NCBI GenBank assembly: GCA_965217195.1
Contig: CBDCHL010000005.1
Coordinates: 682,001-746,000, forward strand
DNA length: 64,000 nucleotides
Origin: UBA6623 sp965217195
GTDB taxonomy: Bacteria; Acidobacteriota; Terriglobia; Bryobacterales; UBA6623
Direction: 5' to 3'
Shown one piece after another: positions 41,259 through 49,807 of this stretch (its first letter is position 1; each line of letters starts with the position of its first letter). The notes beneath the pieces are model-generated. The model had not been told where the DNA came from, ran no database searches, and saw nothing but the letters and a program-made list of their open reading frames with translations. The position numbers and the translations under genes are program-made.

Positions 41259-41576
41259 GTCCGACCGGCGGAAACGTTACGACTCGTTGGAGGGACTGAG
41301 GCGGCCTGTAGCCCTCCTACCCACGAACGGCCACCTTACGGTTAAGCTGTTTTTTTTCAATAAGTTGTCTCCTTGCACCTTGGATCCCACTAAGGGCGGC
41401 AAGACCCATGTACCGGTCGACACCCACCTTGCGAGCAAGGTAAGATTGAAAATGGGGGTGTAGGCCGATTACCCCCTCGTAAGCCGGGACGGCTTCCGCC
41501 GTCGTGAGCGTCGCGGGAGAACTGTAGCCTGGCCCGCTGACGCCGCTTGAGCGGCCGCCGGGCGTACGTCTCGACA
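41259..41576. other. intergenic region with nested hairpins
   Basis: No coding frame is convincing. ACCTTGC-GA-GCAAGGT (41426-41441) lies inside an outer pair ACACCC/GGGTGT (41420-41425 with 41456-41461). They precede the CpaE-like gene and might form a leader or terminator structure. Confidence 0.35.
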
Positions 41577-42725
41577 ATGTCGAATCAGGTAATCATCATC
41601 TCCCCGGATGAGGGGCTAGCGAGGGACCTGGTCGAGGCGACTAAAGGCGCCTCTCCCGGTGCCGACCCTGTTGTTCTGTCGGAATATCCAACGGCTAGTG
41701 ATTTACGAAATCTGCTGATGGCCTCGGACGGCTCGTTCACGTCCGTGATCGTGGATCTGGGTATTCCCGAGCAAGGGCTGGAGCTGGTTCGGGCGGTGAG
41801 TGAGGGTTTCCCGCATATCACGGCGATGACCGCTGACGTCACGTCGAAGGCCGAATCGATTCTGGGAGCGATGCGCGCGGGTGCGGCCGAGTATTTGATT
41901 CCGCCCTTTGACATCCAGCAATTACGCGACGCCTTCCGGCAGCGGGCTCGAAAGGAAAGAGCGGCGCGGCCGAAGGGCAAGCTCGTTTGCTTTATGCCCG
42001 CGCAGGGAGGAAATGGTGCGTCGACCCTTGCGCTGCATGCAGCGAACGCGATCTCTCGAGAGAGTGACGGAAAAGTTCTACTGATCGATTTCGATTTTCA
42101 TTCCGGGACCGTGGCGTTTCGCCTGCGCTTGAAACCGGAATTCACTTTCGCGGACGCGGTTTCGCGGATTGACGTCATCGACGAGTTGTGGCCGCGAATC
42201 GTATCGAGTTGCAACGGACTCGACGTGCTGCCGTCCCCCGCCACCAGCGCCGACGTGCCCCGCGATATGCAGGGCAAGCTGCTTCACGAGGTCTTTGAGT
42301 CGGCGATGAGGATGTACTCCTGCGTCATTGTGGATCTGCCGAATGCGCTCTTCAGCTCGTCCAAGCAAGTGCTCCAGCAGTGTGATGCGGTCTATCTGAT
42401 CGCCACCGCCGAGATCATGTCGCTTCATCTGGCACGTCGGCGAATGAATCAGCTCATGCAGATCCATGTTCCGCAGGAGAAAATCAAGCTCGTTGTAAAC
42501 CGCGTGGGGGCCAAACGCGGGTTGGACGCCGCGGATATCAGCAAAGTTGTTGGAGCATCGATCGACTGGCGATTCAGCAACGACTACTCGGTCGTCACCG
42601 ACTCTTATGTAAAGGGGTCGCTGATTCCCCGCAGTTCAATCCTGGGACAAGAGATCGATCGTTTCGCTTACCACGTCTTGGGGATCCGGCCGAAGAAGGC
42701 CGCCAAGAAGTGGAAATTTCTCTGA
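41577..42725 (+). CDS. CpaE/TadZ-like protein with receiver-like and MinD-type ATPase domains
   Basis: The 382-residue protein has an N-terminal response-regulator-like domain (VIIISPDEGLARDLVEATKG, VIVDLGIPEQGLELVRAV, RAGAAEYLIPPFDIQQLRDA) and a C-terminal MinD/ParA-type ATPase. The P-loop is AQGGNGASTLALHAA, the GG-x-G-A-S-T form typical for CpaE rather than the KGG form. VLLIDFDFHSGTVAFRLRL holds the Walker A' aspartates and MYSCVIVDLPNALFSSSKQV the Walker B region. CpaE/TadZ proteins place type IV (Tad) pili at cell poles, but no tad genes lie nearby, so this could be an orphan positioning protein. The start at 41577 gives the standard opening. Confidence 0.8.
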   Translation: MSNQVIIISPDEGLARDLVEATKGASPGADPVVLSEYPTASDLRNLLMASDGSFTSVIVDLGIPEQGLELVRAVSEGFPHITAMTADVTSKAESILGAMRAGAAEYLIPPFDIQQLRDAFRQRARKERAARPKGKLVCFMPAQGGNGASTLALHAANAISRESDGKVLLIDFDFHSGTVAFRLRLKPEFTFADAVSRIDVIDELWPRIVSSCNGLDVLPSPATSADVPRDMQGKLLHEVFESAMRMYSCVIVDLPNALFSSSKQVLQQCDAVYLIATAEIMSLHLARRRMNQLMQIHVPQEKIKLVVNRVGAKRGLDAADISKVVGASIDWRFSNDYSVVTDSYVKGSLIPRSSILGQEIDRFAYHVLGIRPKKAAKKWKFL

Positions 42726-42731
42726 CGGGAG

Positions 42732-43781
42732 TCATTCCCCGACCCGCGGCGCAGCCACGCCGTATTTCTCAGCTGTGCGGCACAGATTGTCCCAGGTGCC
42801 GGGGTGAACCGGGATGCCGCCCGCTGCCCGTTCAACTCGGGTTCTTTCTTCGGGTTCGCCCGGCATAAGGATCTCGGAGACGCCGGGCATGAGTCGGCTG
42901 CTCTTGACGTAGTCCACCAACCCGTCGACGTCGTCGTGAAAGGGTTCCGAGCCACGTACCTGCTCGACATCGACCAGAGTGAGCATGAAACTGTTCCCGA
43001 CTCTCTGTGTGTCGGGATTGCTGCAACCCGCGCCCGAGAGTGCTCCGGCCAGGATGTCACCGGCCAGGCCGAGCGCGAACCCCTTGTGGCGCGCGAACGG
43101 CAGCAGCGCGCCCTCGGGTGGCCCGTAGAAATCGGCGGCGTTGGTTGTCGGATTGCCCTCCGCGTCGATGATGCAGCCTTCGGGCACCGGCTCGCCGGCT
43201 GTGCGCATGTTTCGGATCTTGCCTTCGGCTATGGTGCAGGTCGACACGTCGACAACGATCGGGGAAGCGTTTTTTCTCGGAATCCCGATGGCGATCGGGT
43301 TGGCGGATAAGCGCCGCTCGACGCCTCCCCAGGGCGCGACGATCTTGCCGCCTCCGTGCGTATTTGCAAACAATACCGCGGCCATGCCCGCCTCGGCGGC
43401 CATAGCCGGGTATTCGCCGAATCGGCCCATGTGGCAGCACTGCCGTCCGGCGACAATAGCCGTACCGTTTTCTCGCGCTTTGCGAATCGCCAGCTCGGTC
43501 GCCTTGCGACCCATCACTTGGCCGAAACCCCAGTCGCCATCGATTACGGCGAACGAGCCCGCCTCCGTGACAACTTTGAACGTTGCTTGCGTGTTGACCC
43601 ACCCTTTCTCCATCCATTCGACGTAGAAGGGCAGTCGCATGACTCCATGGGAATCGTGACCGACCAGATTGGCGCCGACGAGACTTTCGCTCACGATTTG
43701 GGCATCTTCGTCACGGGCCCCGGCGGCGACGAAAACGGCGCTGGAAAAGGCGGTCAATTCGGCTGCTGGGAGGGTAGGCAT
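42732..43781 (-). CDS. Ldh-family malate/L-lactate/ureidoglycolate-type dehydrogenase
   Basis: The 349-residue protein is a member of the LDH2/MDH2 family: LVGANLVGHDSHGVMRLPFY with the conserved catalytic His-Ser-His-Gly, DGDWGFGQVMGRKATELAI, GRQCCHMGRFGEYPAMAAEA, VLFANTHGGGKIVAPWGGVE, RLSANPIAIGIPR and VVDVSTCTIAEGKIR for the cofactor, then GLAGDILAGALSGAG. Known members use NAD(P) to reduce 2-oxo acids such as pyruvate, oxaloacetate or 2,3-diketogulonate. The substrate cannot be decided. Start at 43781 (MPTLPAAEL); the ATG 24 codons earlier adds an unconserved tail. It is convergent with the CpaE-like gene, 6 bases apart. Confidence 0.85.
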   Translation of the reverse strand: MPTLPAAELTAFSSAVFVAAGARDEDAQIVSESLVGANLVGHDSHGVMRLPFYVEWMEKGWVNTQATFKVVTEAGSFAVIDGDWGFGQVMGRKATELAIRKARENGTAIVAGRQCCHMGRFGEYPAMAAEAGMAAVLFANTHGGGKIVAPWGGVERRLSANPIAIGIPRKNASPIVVDVSTCTIAEGKIRNMRTAGEPVPEGCIIDAEGNPTTNAADFYGPPEGALLPFARHKGFALGLAGDILAGALSGAGCSNPDTQRVGNSFMLTLVDVEQVRGSEPFHDDVDGLVDYVKSSRLMPGVSEILMPGEPEERTRVERAAGGIPVHPGTWDNLCRTAEKYGVAAPRVGE

Positions 43782-43929
43782 CAATCTACTGTAGCGGAAG
43801 CGAGTTGAACGGGGATTTGGCGCTAAGGAATCAGGGATGCGCTTGGAAGCCACGAGACAAACCGTTCGACCGGCCGTGCAGCGGTCGCGTCGCCTACACT
43901 AGAAAAAGTGGCCTTAGTGGTCCGGTCTG

Positions 43930-45261
43930 ATGTCCGCCATTGTAAAATCACTGACCGTGTTGCCCGCCGAACAAGAGGACACGACGGTCGGCAATTACTT
44001 CGTTTCGAACTATCCGCCCTTTAGCTGCTGGGGTCCCGAGCACGTCGAACAAGCGCATGGCCGGTTCGAGCAACCGGGCAATCAGGACACAACTCTTGGG
44101 ATGTACGTCCACATCCCTTTCTGCCGCAAGCGCTGTCATTTTTGCTACTTTCGTGTCTACACCGACAAGAACAGCAAGGAGATCATCGACTACCTCGATG
44201 CGGTTGCAGCCGAGGCGTCGCGGCTGGCGGAGACAGCTTTCATCAACGGCCGAAAGCTTCGCTTTCTCTACTTTGGCGGCGGCACGCCTTCTTATCTTTC
44301 CGACGCCCAGCTCAGCGGCTTGGCCTCTCGACTACAAGGAGCTTTCCCTTGGGACGGCTTGGAAGAAATCGCCTTCGAGTGTGAGCCGGGAACGCTTACG
44401 GAAAAGAAGGTTCGAAGCTTACGAGACCTGGGGGTCACTCGCGTTAGTCTGGGCATCGAGAACTTCGACGACCGGATCTTAGAGGCCAACAACCGCGCCC
44501 ATCGCTCGATGGAGATCTATCGCACCTATGATTGGATCCTTGCCGCCGGCTTCCCGCAAGTCAATATCGATCTGATCGCCGGAATGATCGGCGAAACCGA
44601 CGAGAATTGGCGCCGCGCCATCGATAAGACTCTGGAGCTTGGCCCGGATGCGGTGACCATTTATCAGATGGAGATCCCGCGCAATACGACGATCTATCGC
44701 GAAATGCGTAGCGAAGGGCGAGAGGCCGCGCCAGTCGCTAATTGGAAGACCAAACGCCGTTGGGTGACGGAGGCTTTTGCGGCCCTCGAGGCGGCCGGAT
44801 ATACAATTGGCAGCGCGTACACTGCGGTCAGAGACCCGAAGCGAACGAAATTTCTTTATCGCGACGCGCTATGGTCCGGTGCCGACATGTTGGCGTTGGG
44901 CGTTTCCTCTTTCGGGCATCTCGACGGCGTCCATTACCAGAACGAAATCCACATGGAGCCGTATTTGGATGCCGTCCGTGACGGGCGATTGCCGATTTGG
45001 CGGGCGGTCGGCATGAGCGTCGAGGAGAAGATGATCCGTCAGTTTGTCCTGCAAATGAAGTTGGGTCGCGTTTCGGCCGACGTTTTTCTGCGGCGCTTCG
45101 GCGTGGACGTGAACGGACGCTGGGACCACATCTTTCGCGAATACGAACAAGCGGGTTGGCTGGAGCGTCAAAACGGCGCTATCGAGCTGACACGGGACGG
45201 GCTGATGCAGGTTGACCGACTCTTGCACGCATTCTTTCTACCTCAACATCGAACGGCGTAA
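43930..45261 (+). CDS. radical SAM protein of the HemN/HemW-like family
   Basis: The 443-residue protein binds a 4Fe-4S cluster by C65-x3-C69-x2-C72 within YVHIPFCRKRCHFCYFRVYT. Then come FLYFGGGTPSYLSDAQLSGL (GGG-TP motif for SAM), IAFECEPGTLTEKKVRSLRD, VSLGIENFDDRILEANNRAH and NIDLIAGMIGETDENW. The C-terminal part is the HemN-type winged region (LGVSSFGHLDGVHYQNEIHM, QFVLQMKLGRVSADVFLRRF). Family members include coproporphyrinogen dehydrogenase, HemW haem chaperones and radical methylases; the longer N-terminal extension (about 60 residues) and an HFCYF motif differ from oxygen-independent coproporphyrinogen oxidases, so function is open. It is followed by a VapBC pair on the other strand. 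Confidence 0.8.
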   Translation: MSAIVKSLTVLPAEQEDTTVGNYFVSNYPPFSCWGPEHVEQAHGRFEQPGNQDTTLGMYVHIPFCRKRCHFCYFRVYTDKNSKEIIDYLDAVAAEASRLAETAFINGRKLRFLYFGGGTPSYLSDAQLSGLASRLQGAFPWDGLEEIAFECEPGTLTEKKVRSLRDLGVTRVSLGIENFDDRILEANNRAHRSMEIYRTYDWILAAGFPQVNIDLIAGMIGETDENWRRAIDKTLELGPDAVTIYQMEIPRNTTIYREMRSEGREAAPVANWKTKRRWVTEAFAALEAAGYTIGSAYTAVRDPKRTKFLYRDALWSGADMLALGVSSFGHLDGVHYQNEIHMEPYLDAVRDGRLPIWRAVGMSVEEKMIRQFVLQMKLGRVSADVFLRRFGVDVNGRWDHIFREYEQAGWLERQNGAIELTRDGLMQVDRLLHAFFLPQHRTA

Positions 45262-45307
45262 TCGCTCGACCGCTCAGTCCGGCTCGAGTGCAACGTGTGG
45301 GCTTTCT

Positions 45308-45700
45308 CTAACCGCTCAAGGTTTGCAGATCCGTCTCAGAGAAATCCTGACCCTTAAAAAGTAGCGGTTCTCCCGTGGCCTTGGCCGCTGCGTAGGCGAA
45401 GCAATCCCCGAAATTGAGCGCGGCCCTATGCCGCCCCTTGCCGTATTTGCGAGAAGCTCCGCGAGCAATTTCCATTTGTTCACCGTCGACCGCCACCACT
45501 TGAAAGCGTGCGCGATGCAGGAGTAGGTCGAGCTCTCGCCCCGCGGAGTCGCCATGCCGAGACTCGACAACGATGGAAGCCTCCAGTACGGTGGCGGCCG
45601 AAACAAGCCGACGCGGGTCCTTCTCAATCAATTGGTTGAATCGTCGCCGCTCCGGCTCGTCGAAAAGTATCGCAAGCAGGGCCGATGTATCAATAACCAT
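45308..45700 (-). CDS. vapC: VapC-type PIN-domain toxin
   Basis: The 130-residue PIN-domain ribonuclease begins MVIDTSALLAILFDEPE with the first catalytic Asp, followed by SAATVLEASIVVESRHGD with the conserved Glu, and ALNFGDCFAYAAAKATGEPL then LFKGQDF with the two C-terminal Asp residues. All four acidic residues for magnesium are present. Its start overlaps the vapB stop (TAATG at 45698-45702), as usual for these pairs. VapC toxins cut tRNA or rRNA when not bound by VapB. The module is short and typical, and nothing looks damaged. Confidence 0.9.
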   Translation of the reverse strand: MVIDTSALLAILFDEPERRRFNQLIEKDPRRLVSAATVLEASIVVESRHGDSAGRELDLLLHRARFQVVAVDGEQMEIARGASRKYGKGRHRAALNFGDCFAYAAAKATGEPLLFKGQDFSETDLQTLSG

Positions 45701-45954
45701 TAGTGCGGAAGTCCGGATTCGTCATACCCCAAGATCTCTTCAGGAGATCTGGAGTCTAAGACCGGTAAAGAGGAACAGCGTTCAGCGATCTCATCCAACT
45801 CATCCGCTAGAGAGCGACCACGCTTGCCGGCGGTGACTCGATCGAGCTGTCCTCTCAGAGCATCCGTGACTGCTTTTGTGAGGGACTCCCCGGTGGCGGC
45901 AACGAGTTCTCGGGCCAGCCGATCCGCCTCGGGATTCTTGATACTAAAAGCCAT
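45700..45954 (-). CDS. vapB: VapB-type antitoxin
   Basis: The 84-residue protein (MAFSIKNPEADRLARELVAA, then TGESLTKAVTDALRGQL) belongs to the Rv0623-like VapB group with an N-terminal ribbon-helix-helix DNA-binding domain. The C-terminal tail (DELDEIAERCSSLPVLDSRS) is the part that should wrap the toxin. An ATG at 45966 is an alternative start, but the family begins at 45954. The protein probably represses its own promoter by binding the palindrome just upstream. Confidence 0.85.
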   Translation of the reverse strand: MAFSIKNPEADRLARELVAATGESLTKAVTDALRGQLDRVTAGKRGRSLADELDEIAERCSSLPVLDSRSPEEILGYDESGLPH

Positions 45955-45956
45955 AT

Positions 45957-46009
45957 CTAGAATCAAGCAATTACACTATATTCTAGCATACGATTATCTT
46001 CAGGTGCAA
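45957..46009 (-). promoter_or_regulatory. promoter and operator of vapBC
   Basis: On the minus strand TTGCAC (46009-46004), 18-bp spacer and TAGAAT (45985-45980) fit a sigma70 promoter. The inverted repeat CTAGAAT (45957-45963) and ATTCTAG (45980-45986) overlaps the -10 box and is placed where an autorepressor would act. Confidence 0.6.
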
Positions 46010-46165
46010 GAAGCTTCGAAAGCGCAGACACGGTCACAGTTACGCGTCAGGACCGATCGGGGCGTCCCACTATAATTGAAGTTAGCTCGCGCATTCGGTT
46101 CACCTCGCTTTCTCACGACGCACGAGTCCGTTAAGGCCGCTCGCTTCGGCTCTTTCCCAGACTTC

Positions 46166-47476
46166 ATGGAGCACAACGGCAACACAGCGGCCGATTCACG
46201 CTACGACGTGATCATCATCGGCGCCGGGCCGGCCGGCTCGACGGCGGCGGCGGTACTCGCCGAACAGGGGCGCAAAGTTCTGGTTCTCGAAAAGCAGAAG
46301 TTCCCGCGGTACAGCGTCGGCGAGTCGCTGTTGCCCTATTGCTACTATCCGCTGGAGCGCATCGGCGTTCTTGACAAGATCAAGCAGGCGGCTTTCGTCA
46401 AGAAATACAGCGTTCAGTTTGCGTCGGTCGACGGGCGAGTCTCGCAACCTTTTTACTTTTTCCAACACCTTGATCACGAAGCCTCGCAGACTTGGCAAGT
46501 CTGGCGCAGCGACTTCGACCACATTCTGCTTGACAATGCGGTCGAAAAAGGCGCTTGCGTAATGGAACAGACGGTGGCCAAGAAACTGCTGCGCGAGGGA
46601 GGTCGCACGATCGGCGTCGAGGTGAGGACGCGCGACGGATCGACGCGCTCGTTCCACACGCCGATCACGATCGATTGCAGCGGCCGCGACGGTTTTGCAT
46701 TGAAACGCAATGACTGGCTCGTTCGCGACCCGAGGTTAAACAAGATATCGATCTGGACCTACTATCGCGGCGGGCTGCGCGACGAGGGTTATGACGAGGG
46801 CGCCACGACCGTTGCCTACCTGCCGAAAAAAGGCTGGTTCTGGTATATCCCGCTACGAGACGATGTCGTCAGCGTCGGGATCACGGCGGAAGCCGATTAC
46901 CTTTATCGAGACGGCAAGGATATTGAGAAGATCTTCGTCCGCGAGGTCGGGGTCAACCGTTGGATCGAACAACACCTGGCAGCGGCCGATCGCATCCGCG
47001 ATTTCCGGGTAACCGGTGAATACTCCTACCGCTCCCGGTATTGCGCCTCCGACGGTCTCGTTCTAGCCGGCGATGCCTTTGCCTTCCTCGACCCGGTGTT
47101 TTCCTCCGGCGTGTTTCTGGCGCTGCGAAGCGGGGAGATGGTCGCCGATGCCGTGGAGGAGGCACTGACCGCGGACGACGTATCCGCCGGGCGTTTCACC
47201 GACTATTCCGCGAATTTATGTGAGGGCATTGAGGCCATGCGCAAGCTCGTCTACGCTTTCTACGACGACGCATTCAGCTTCGGGAGCGTCTTTCGGAAGT
47301 ACCCGGACCTGCGCGCCGACGTAACCGACTGTCTGATCGGGAACCTGTTCCGTAAATTCGACCCCCTGTTCGCGGCGATCGGAGAATTTGCCGACATACC
47401 CGAGGCTCTCGATTACGGGGAACCTTTTACCGGGCCGACGGAGGCCGAGGTGGCCTCGCTCGAAACATCAGGTTGA
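46166..47476 (+). CDS. FAD-dependent geranylgeranyl reductase/halogenase-like protein
   Basis: The 436-residue protein has the dinucleotide-binding opening YDVIIIGAGPAGSTAAAVLA, EKQKFPRYSVGESLLPYCYY (the GESLLP signature), the GD motif GLVLAGDAFAFLDPVFSSGV with FLALRSGEMVADAVEEAL, and a body resembling both tryptophan-halogenase-like and geranylgeranyl-reductase-like oxidoreductases. The Trp-rich WxWxIP motif of true halogenases is approached by GWFWYIPLRDD, which is usual for halogenase-like proteins and does not prove halogenation. The expected catalytic Lys of halogenases is not clear. The gene precedes a PGI-like gene at a 150-bp distance. Upstream in-frame starts reach 46076 but lack similarity. 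Confidence 0.8.
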   Translation: MEHNGNTAADSRYDVIIIGAGPAGSTAAAVLAEQGRKVLVLEKQKFPRYSVGESLLPYCYYPLERIGVLDKIKQAAFVKKYSVQFASVDGRVSQPFYFFQHLDHEASQTWQVWRSDFDHILLDNAVEKGACVMEQTVAKKLLREGGRTIGVEVRTRDGSTRSFHTPITIDCSGRDGFALKRNDWLVRDPRLNKISIWTYYRGGLRDEGYDEGATTVAYLPKKGWFWYIPLRDDVVSVGITAEADYLYRDGKDIEKIFVREVGVNRWIEQHLAAADRIRDFRVTGEYSYRSRYCASDGLVLAGDAFAFLDPVFSSGVFLALRSGEMVADAVEEALTADDVSAGRFTDYSANLCEGIEAMRKLVYAFYDDAFSFGSVFRKYPDLRADVTDCLIGNLFRKFDPLFAAIGEFADIPEALDYGEPFTGPTEAEVASLETSG

Positions 47477-47626
47477 AAGTAAGGGGCCCCGCCCTTGTAC
47501 CTTGCGCATTGCGGCATGGAACTCTCGCTGCAAACTTCCTCCCCATCGGACCGCCGCCGCGACCGAAAATCACAAAACTTTCTCCCTGCGGTTGCAGTCC
47601 TGTCGCTGCTGGGTTACAAGAGTTGA

Positions 47627-49549
47627 ATGCCTTCCGCGCGCAGCCGCTTGAATCTTGCTTTTTACTTGCTGCCTTCCAACCCGGGCTTTGAGCGTCTGCA
47701 CCGGGAAAACGTTTTGGAGCGCGTTCGCCGCGTAGACGCTCAGGCTCGCGAAGAAGGCTTAGCTTCCCTCAAAGCCTCCTCTGACAATTTGATCCGGATC
47801 GGCATGGAAGTCAACGGGTCAGGTTCAGTCACGAAGAACGGTTTCGGCGTATTGAACCTACCTTGGCAGGTCGAACAACATCCGGAGTGGGCGGACACGA
47901 TACGCCAAGAAGTGCTCGAAATTCGCGCGGCGATTCGGCGGGATCACGGAGTACGTCTGCGCTATTTGATTTGGGCCGGCATGGGTGGGTCCGCCGAGGA
48001 TAAGGCCTTTTATCAGGCCGCCGGCCTGCTTGGCAAGCGAGTGCGCGTCTACATTCTCGATTCGACCGATCCGGCCAAGCTGCGGGCGATCCTCGATCAT
48101 ATCGAAGCTTCCGAGAAACGGCCTCTGAAGGAAGCGTTGCGCAAGACGCTCGTCGTAGGCATGGCGATGGGCATGACCTCCTATGAACCGGTGTTGAACC
48201 TCGAAGTTCTCGATGCGCTGTACCGGAAACTGCGTGCCCCCAACCAATCAAACTTCATTTACATGACGCTGCCGGGATCGATTCTGGACCGCTTCGGGCG
48301 CCGACGCGGTTTTCGTCGCGTCGAGTTGCAGCTCGATAACGACAACACAACCGCGGGACGTCACAGCGGGCCCTTAACCCGCGGAACCCTTTATCCGCTG
48401 GAATTGGCCGGTTGCGATCTTTCCTCGTGGATGCGGGCCGCGATGCTCAATGAGGATGAAATATCGGCGGCCTTTGAACTGGCGGGCTTCCTGCACGCGA
48501 ACGCGCTCGTCGGCCGTGACAAGGTGACCCTTTTTCTTCCGCGGGAATGGCTGGGCGGCGCGGTTTGGACAAAGCAAGACTTCGAAGAGAGCCTGGGTAA
48601 GAGCGAAGACATCGGCATCAAAGTTGCGATCGGAGAAAAGATCCGACCGCTGAACTATTTCCCCCCCAAGGAATCCGCCCAAGACCGCTGTTTTCTGGTC
48701 GTCAACGCGCGAGGTCTTCAAAATCCCGATGCGGCCAAGGTGAGCAGATTGCGCCGCGCCGGCTACCCGGTGGCCGTGTTGCGGGTGCACGGTGAATCGC
48801 AGCCGGCGCGCTACATGCAGTTCATTCACTACACGGTCTTCGGCCTGGGTTATTTGCGCGACATGAATTTCGTGACCCAACCGAACGTGGAACTGTACAA
48901 AACGATTGCCGGAGAAATCCACAGCGACGCCGGGAAGGTCGGCGGCACCGTAAGCACCAAGGCTTGGGGCGCCGCGGTCGATGGTCCCTGCAGCATCCGT
49001 TGGCGCGGCGGCTTGACCGTTCACCTAGGGTCGTTACGCCGCCTCGACGCTGTTTCCGACGAGCACCTGCGCTGCGAAAACGGCAATGCGGCGGCAATTT
49101 ATGCGGCAGTGTTGCGCTCGTTAGTCGAGAAGGGAAAAGTCTCCTACGGGGAGTTGACGTTTTTCGGTGACACTCGTTATCACTCTCCCGGCAAAGCCTT
49201 GTTGCGAACGCTGAGCCAGGCGGCGGAGGGCATCTTTCGATCTCGGCTGAAGATGCCGGCGGACGTCTATGAAGGGCCCGCCATGAATCACTCCTACCAT
49301 GAGATGATCATCGGTTACGGTCGCGGTTTCTCGACCGTGCTGTTGAGCGAAAAACCGGCAACTTTCAAGAAGGTTGACTACGCGGAGGACTACCACCGCG
49401 CGCAATGGCTGGCCACGCAGGAAGCCCTCACGCGCAGAGGGCGGGCCGTGGCGGGCATTACGATCCGCGACCTCAGCGAGCGGAGCAGGCAGAACGTGAA
49501 GGAGTTTTTCTCCGAGGTGGCACGACGCGTCAAGCGGCGGCGGAGTTGA
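47627..49549 (+). CDS. phosphoglucose-isomerase-like (SIS-domain) protein
   Basis: The 640-residue protein resembles the PGI half of the large transaldolase fusion elsewhere in this window. The first sugar-isomerase domain has RLRYLIWAGMGGSAEDKAFY then QAAG, VRVYILDSTDPAKLRAILDH and TLVVGMAMGMTSYEPVLNLE, where PGI normally reads SKSGxTxE. The second has RDKVTLFLPREWLGGAVWTK near 295, PVAVLRVHGESQPARYMQFI, and EGPAMNHSYHEMIIGYGRGF near 535. The substitution of the SxSGxT phosphate loop by a Met/Gly-rich segment argues against ordinary glucose 6-phosphate isomerisation. A basic C-terminal tail (RRVKRRRS) is odd. Function unknown. Confidence 0.7.
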   Translation: MPSARSRLNLAFYLLPSNPGFERLHRENVLERVRRVDAQAREEGLASLKASSDNLIRIGMEVNGSGSVTKNGFGVLNLPWQVEQHPEWADTIRQEVLEIRAAIRRDHGVRLRYLIWAGMGGSAEDKAFYQAAGLLGKRVRVYILDSTDPAKLRAILDHIEASEKRPLKEALRKTLVVGMAMGMTSYEPVLNLEVLDALYRKLRAPNQSNFIYMTLPGSILDRFGRRRGFRRVELQLDNDNTTAGRHSGPLTRGTLYPLELAGCDLSSWMRAAMLNEDEISAAFELAGFLHANALVGRDKVTLFLPREWLGGAVWTKQDFEESLGKSEDIGIKVAIGEKIRPLNYFPPKESAQDRCFLVVNARGLQNPDAAKVSRLRRAGYPVAVLRVHGESQPARYMQFIHYTVFGLGYLRDMNFVTQPNVELYKTIAGEIHSDAGKVGGTVSTKAWGAAVDGPCSIRWRGGLTVHLGSLRRLDAVSDEHLRCENGNAAAIYAAVLRSLVEKGKVSYGELTFFGDTRYHSPGKALLRTLSQAAEGIFRSRLKMPADVYEGPAMNHSYHEMIIGYGRGFSTVLLSEKPATFKKVDYAEDYHRAQWLATQEALTRRGRAVAGITIRDLSERSRQNVKEFFSEVARRVKRRRS

Positions 49550-49553
49550 GCCG

Positions 49554-49688
49554 ATGTCACGCTGGAGAGCGGCGAAGGGCCGCACGAAATCTAAACAATC
49601 CAAAGCCGGCGCAGTCGGCTGCGTGTTAGCCATCGCACTCGCGCTGCTGTTTTTCATATGGAGCTTTTCGGCGCTGGTGCGCCCGTAA
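49554..49688 (+). CDS. small single-span membrane protein, 44 aa
   Basis: ATG at 49554, four bases after the PGI-like stop, opens 44 codons: a basic N-terminus (MSRWRAAKGRTKSKQSK), a hydrophobic helix of about 22 residues (CVLAIALALLFFIWSFSALV) and a two-residue tail. The positive N-terminus suggests an N-in orientation. It likely shares the transcript of the preceding gene. No family recognised; chance is possible, but spacing and composition favour a real small protein. Confidence 0.5.
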   Translation: MSRWRAAKGRTKSKQSKAGAVGCVLAIALALLFFIWSFSALVRP

Positions 49689-49807
49689 CAACATCCTCGT
49701 GCTCTTGCGCGGGCCGACAATTGCCCGGCGCGCCAGTCGTTGCAACAGGCCGAAATGGGAAGTTTTCGAAGGATAATACGAGTTGCCGAACCGCCAGGAG
49801 GTTTTCG

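Noticed and set aside
46166..47476. True tryptophan halogenase
   Set aside because: The GESLLP and FWYIP segments occur in many related reductases; the catalytic Lys and the exact WxWxIP motif are not secured.
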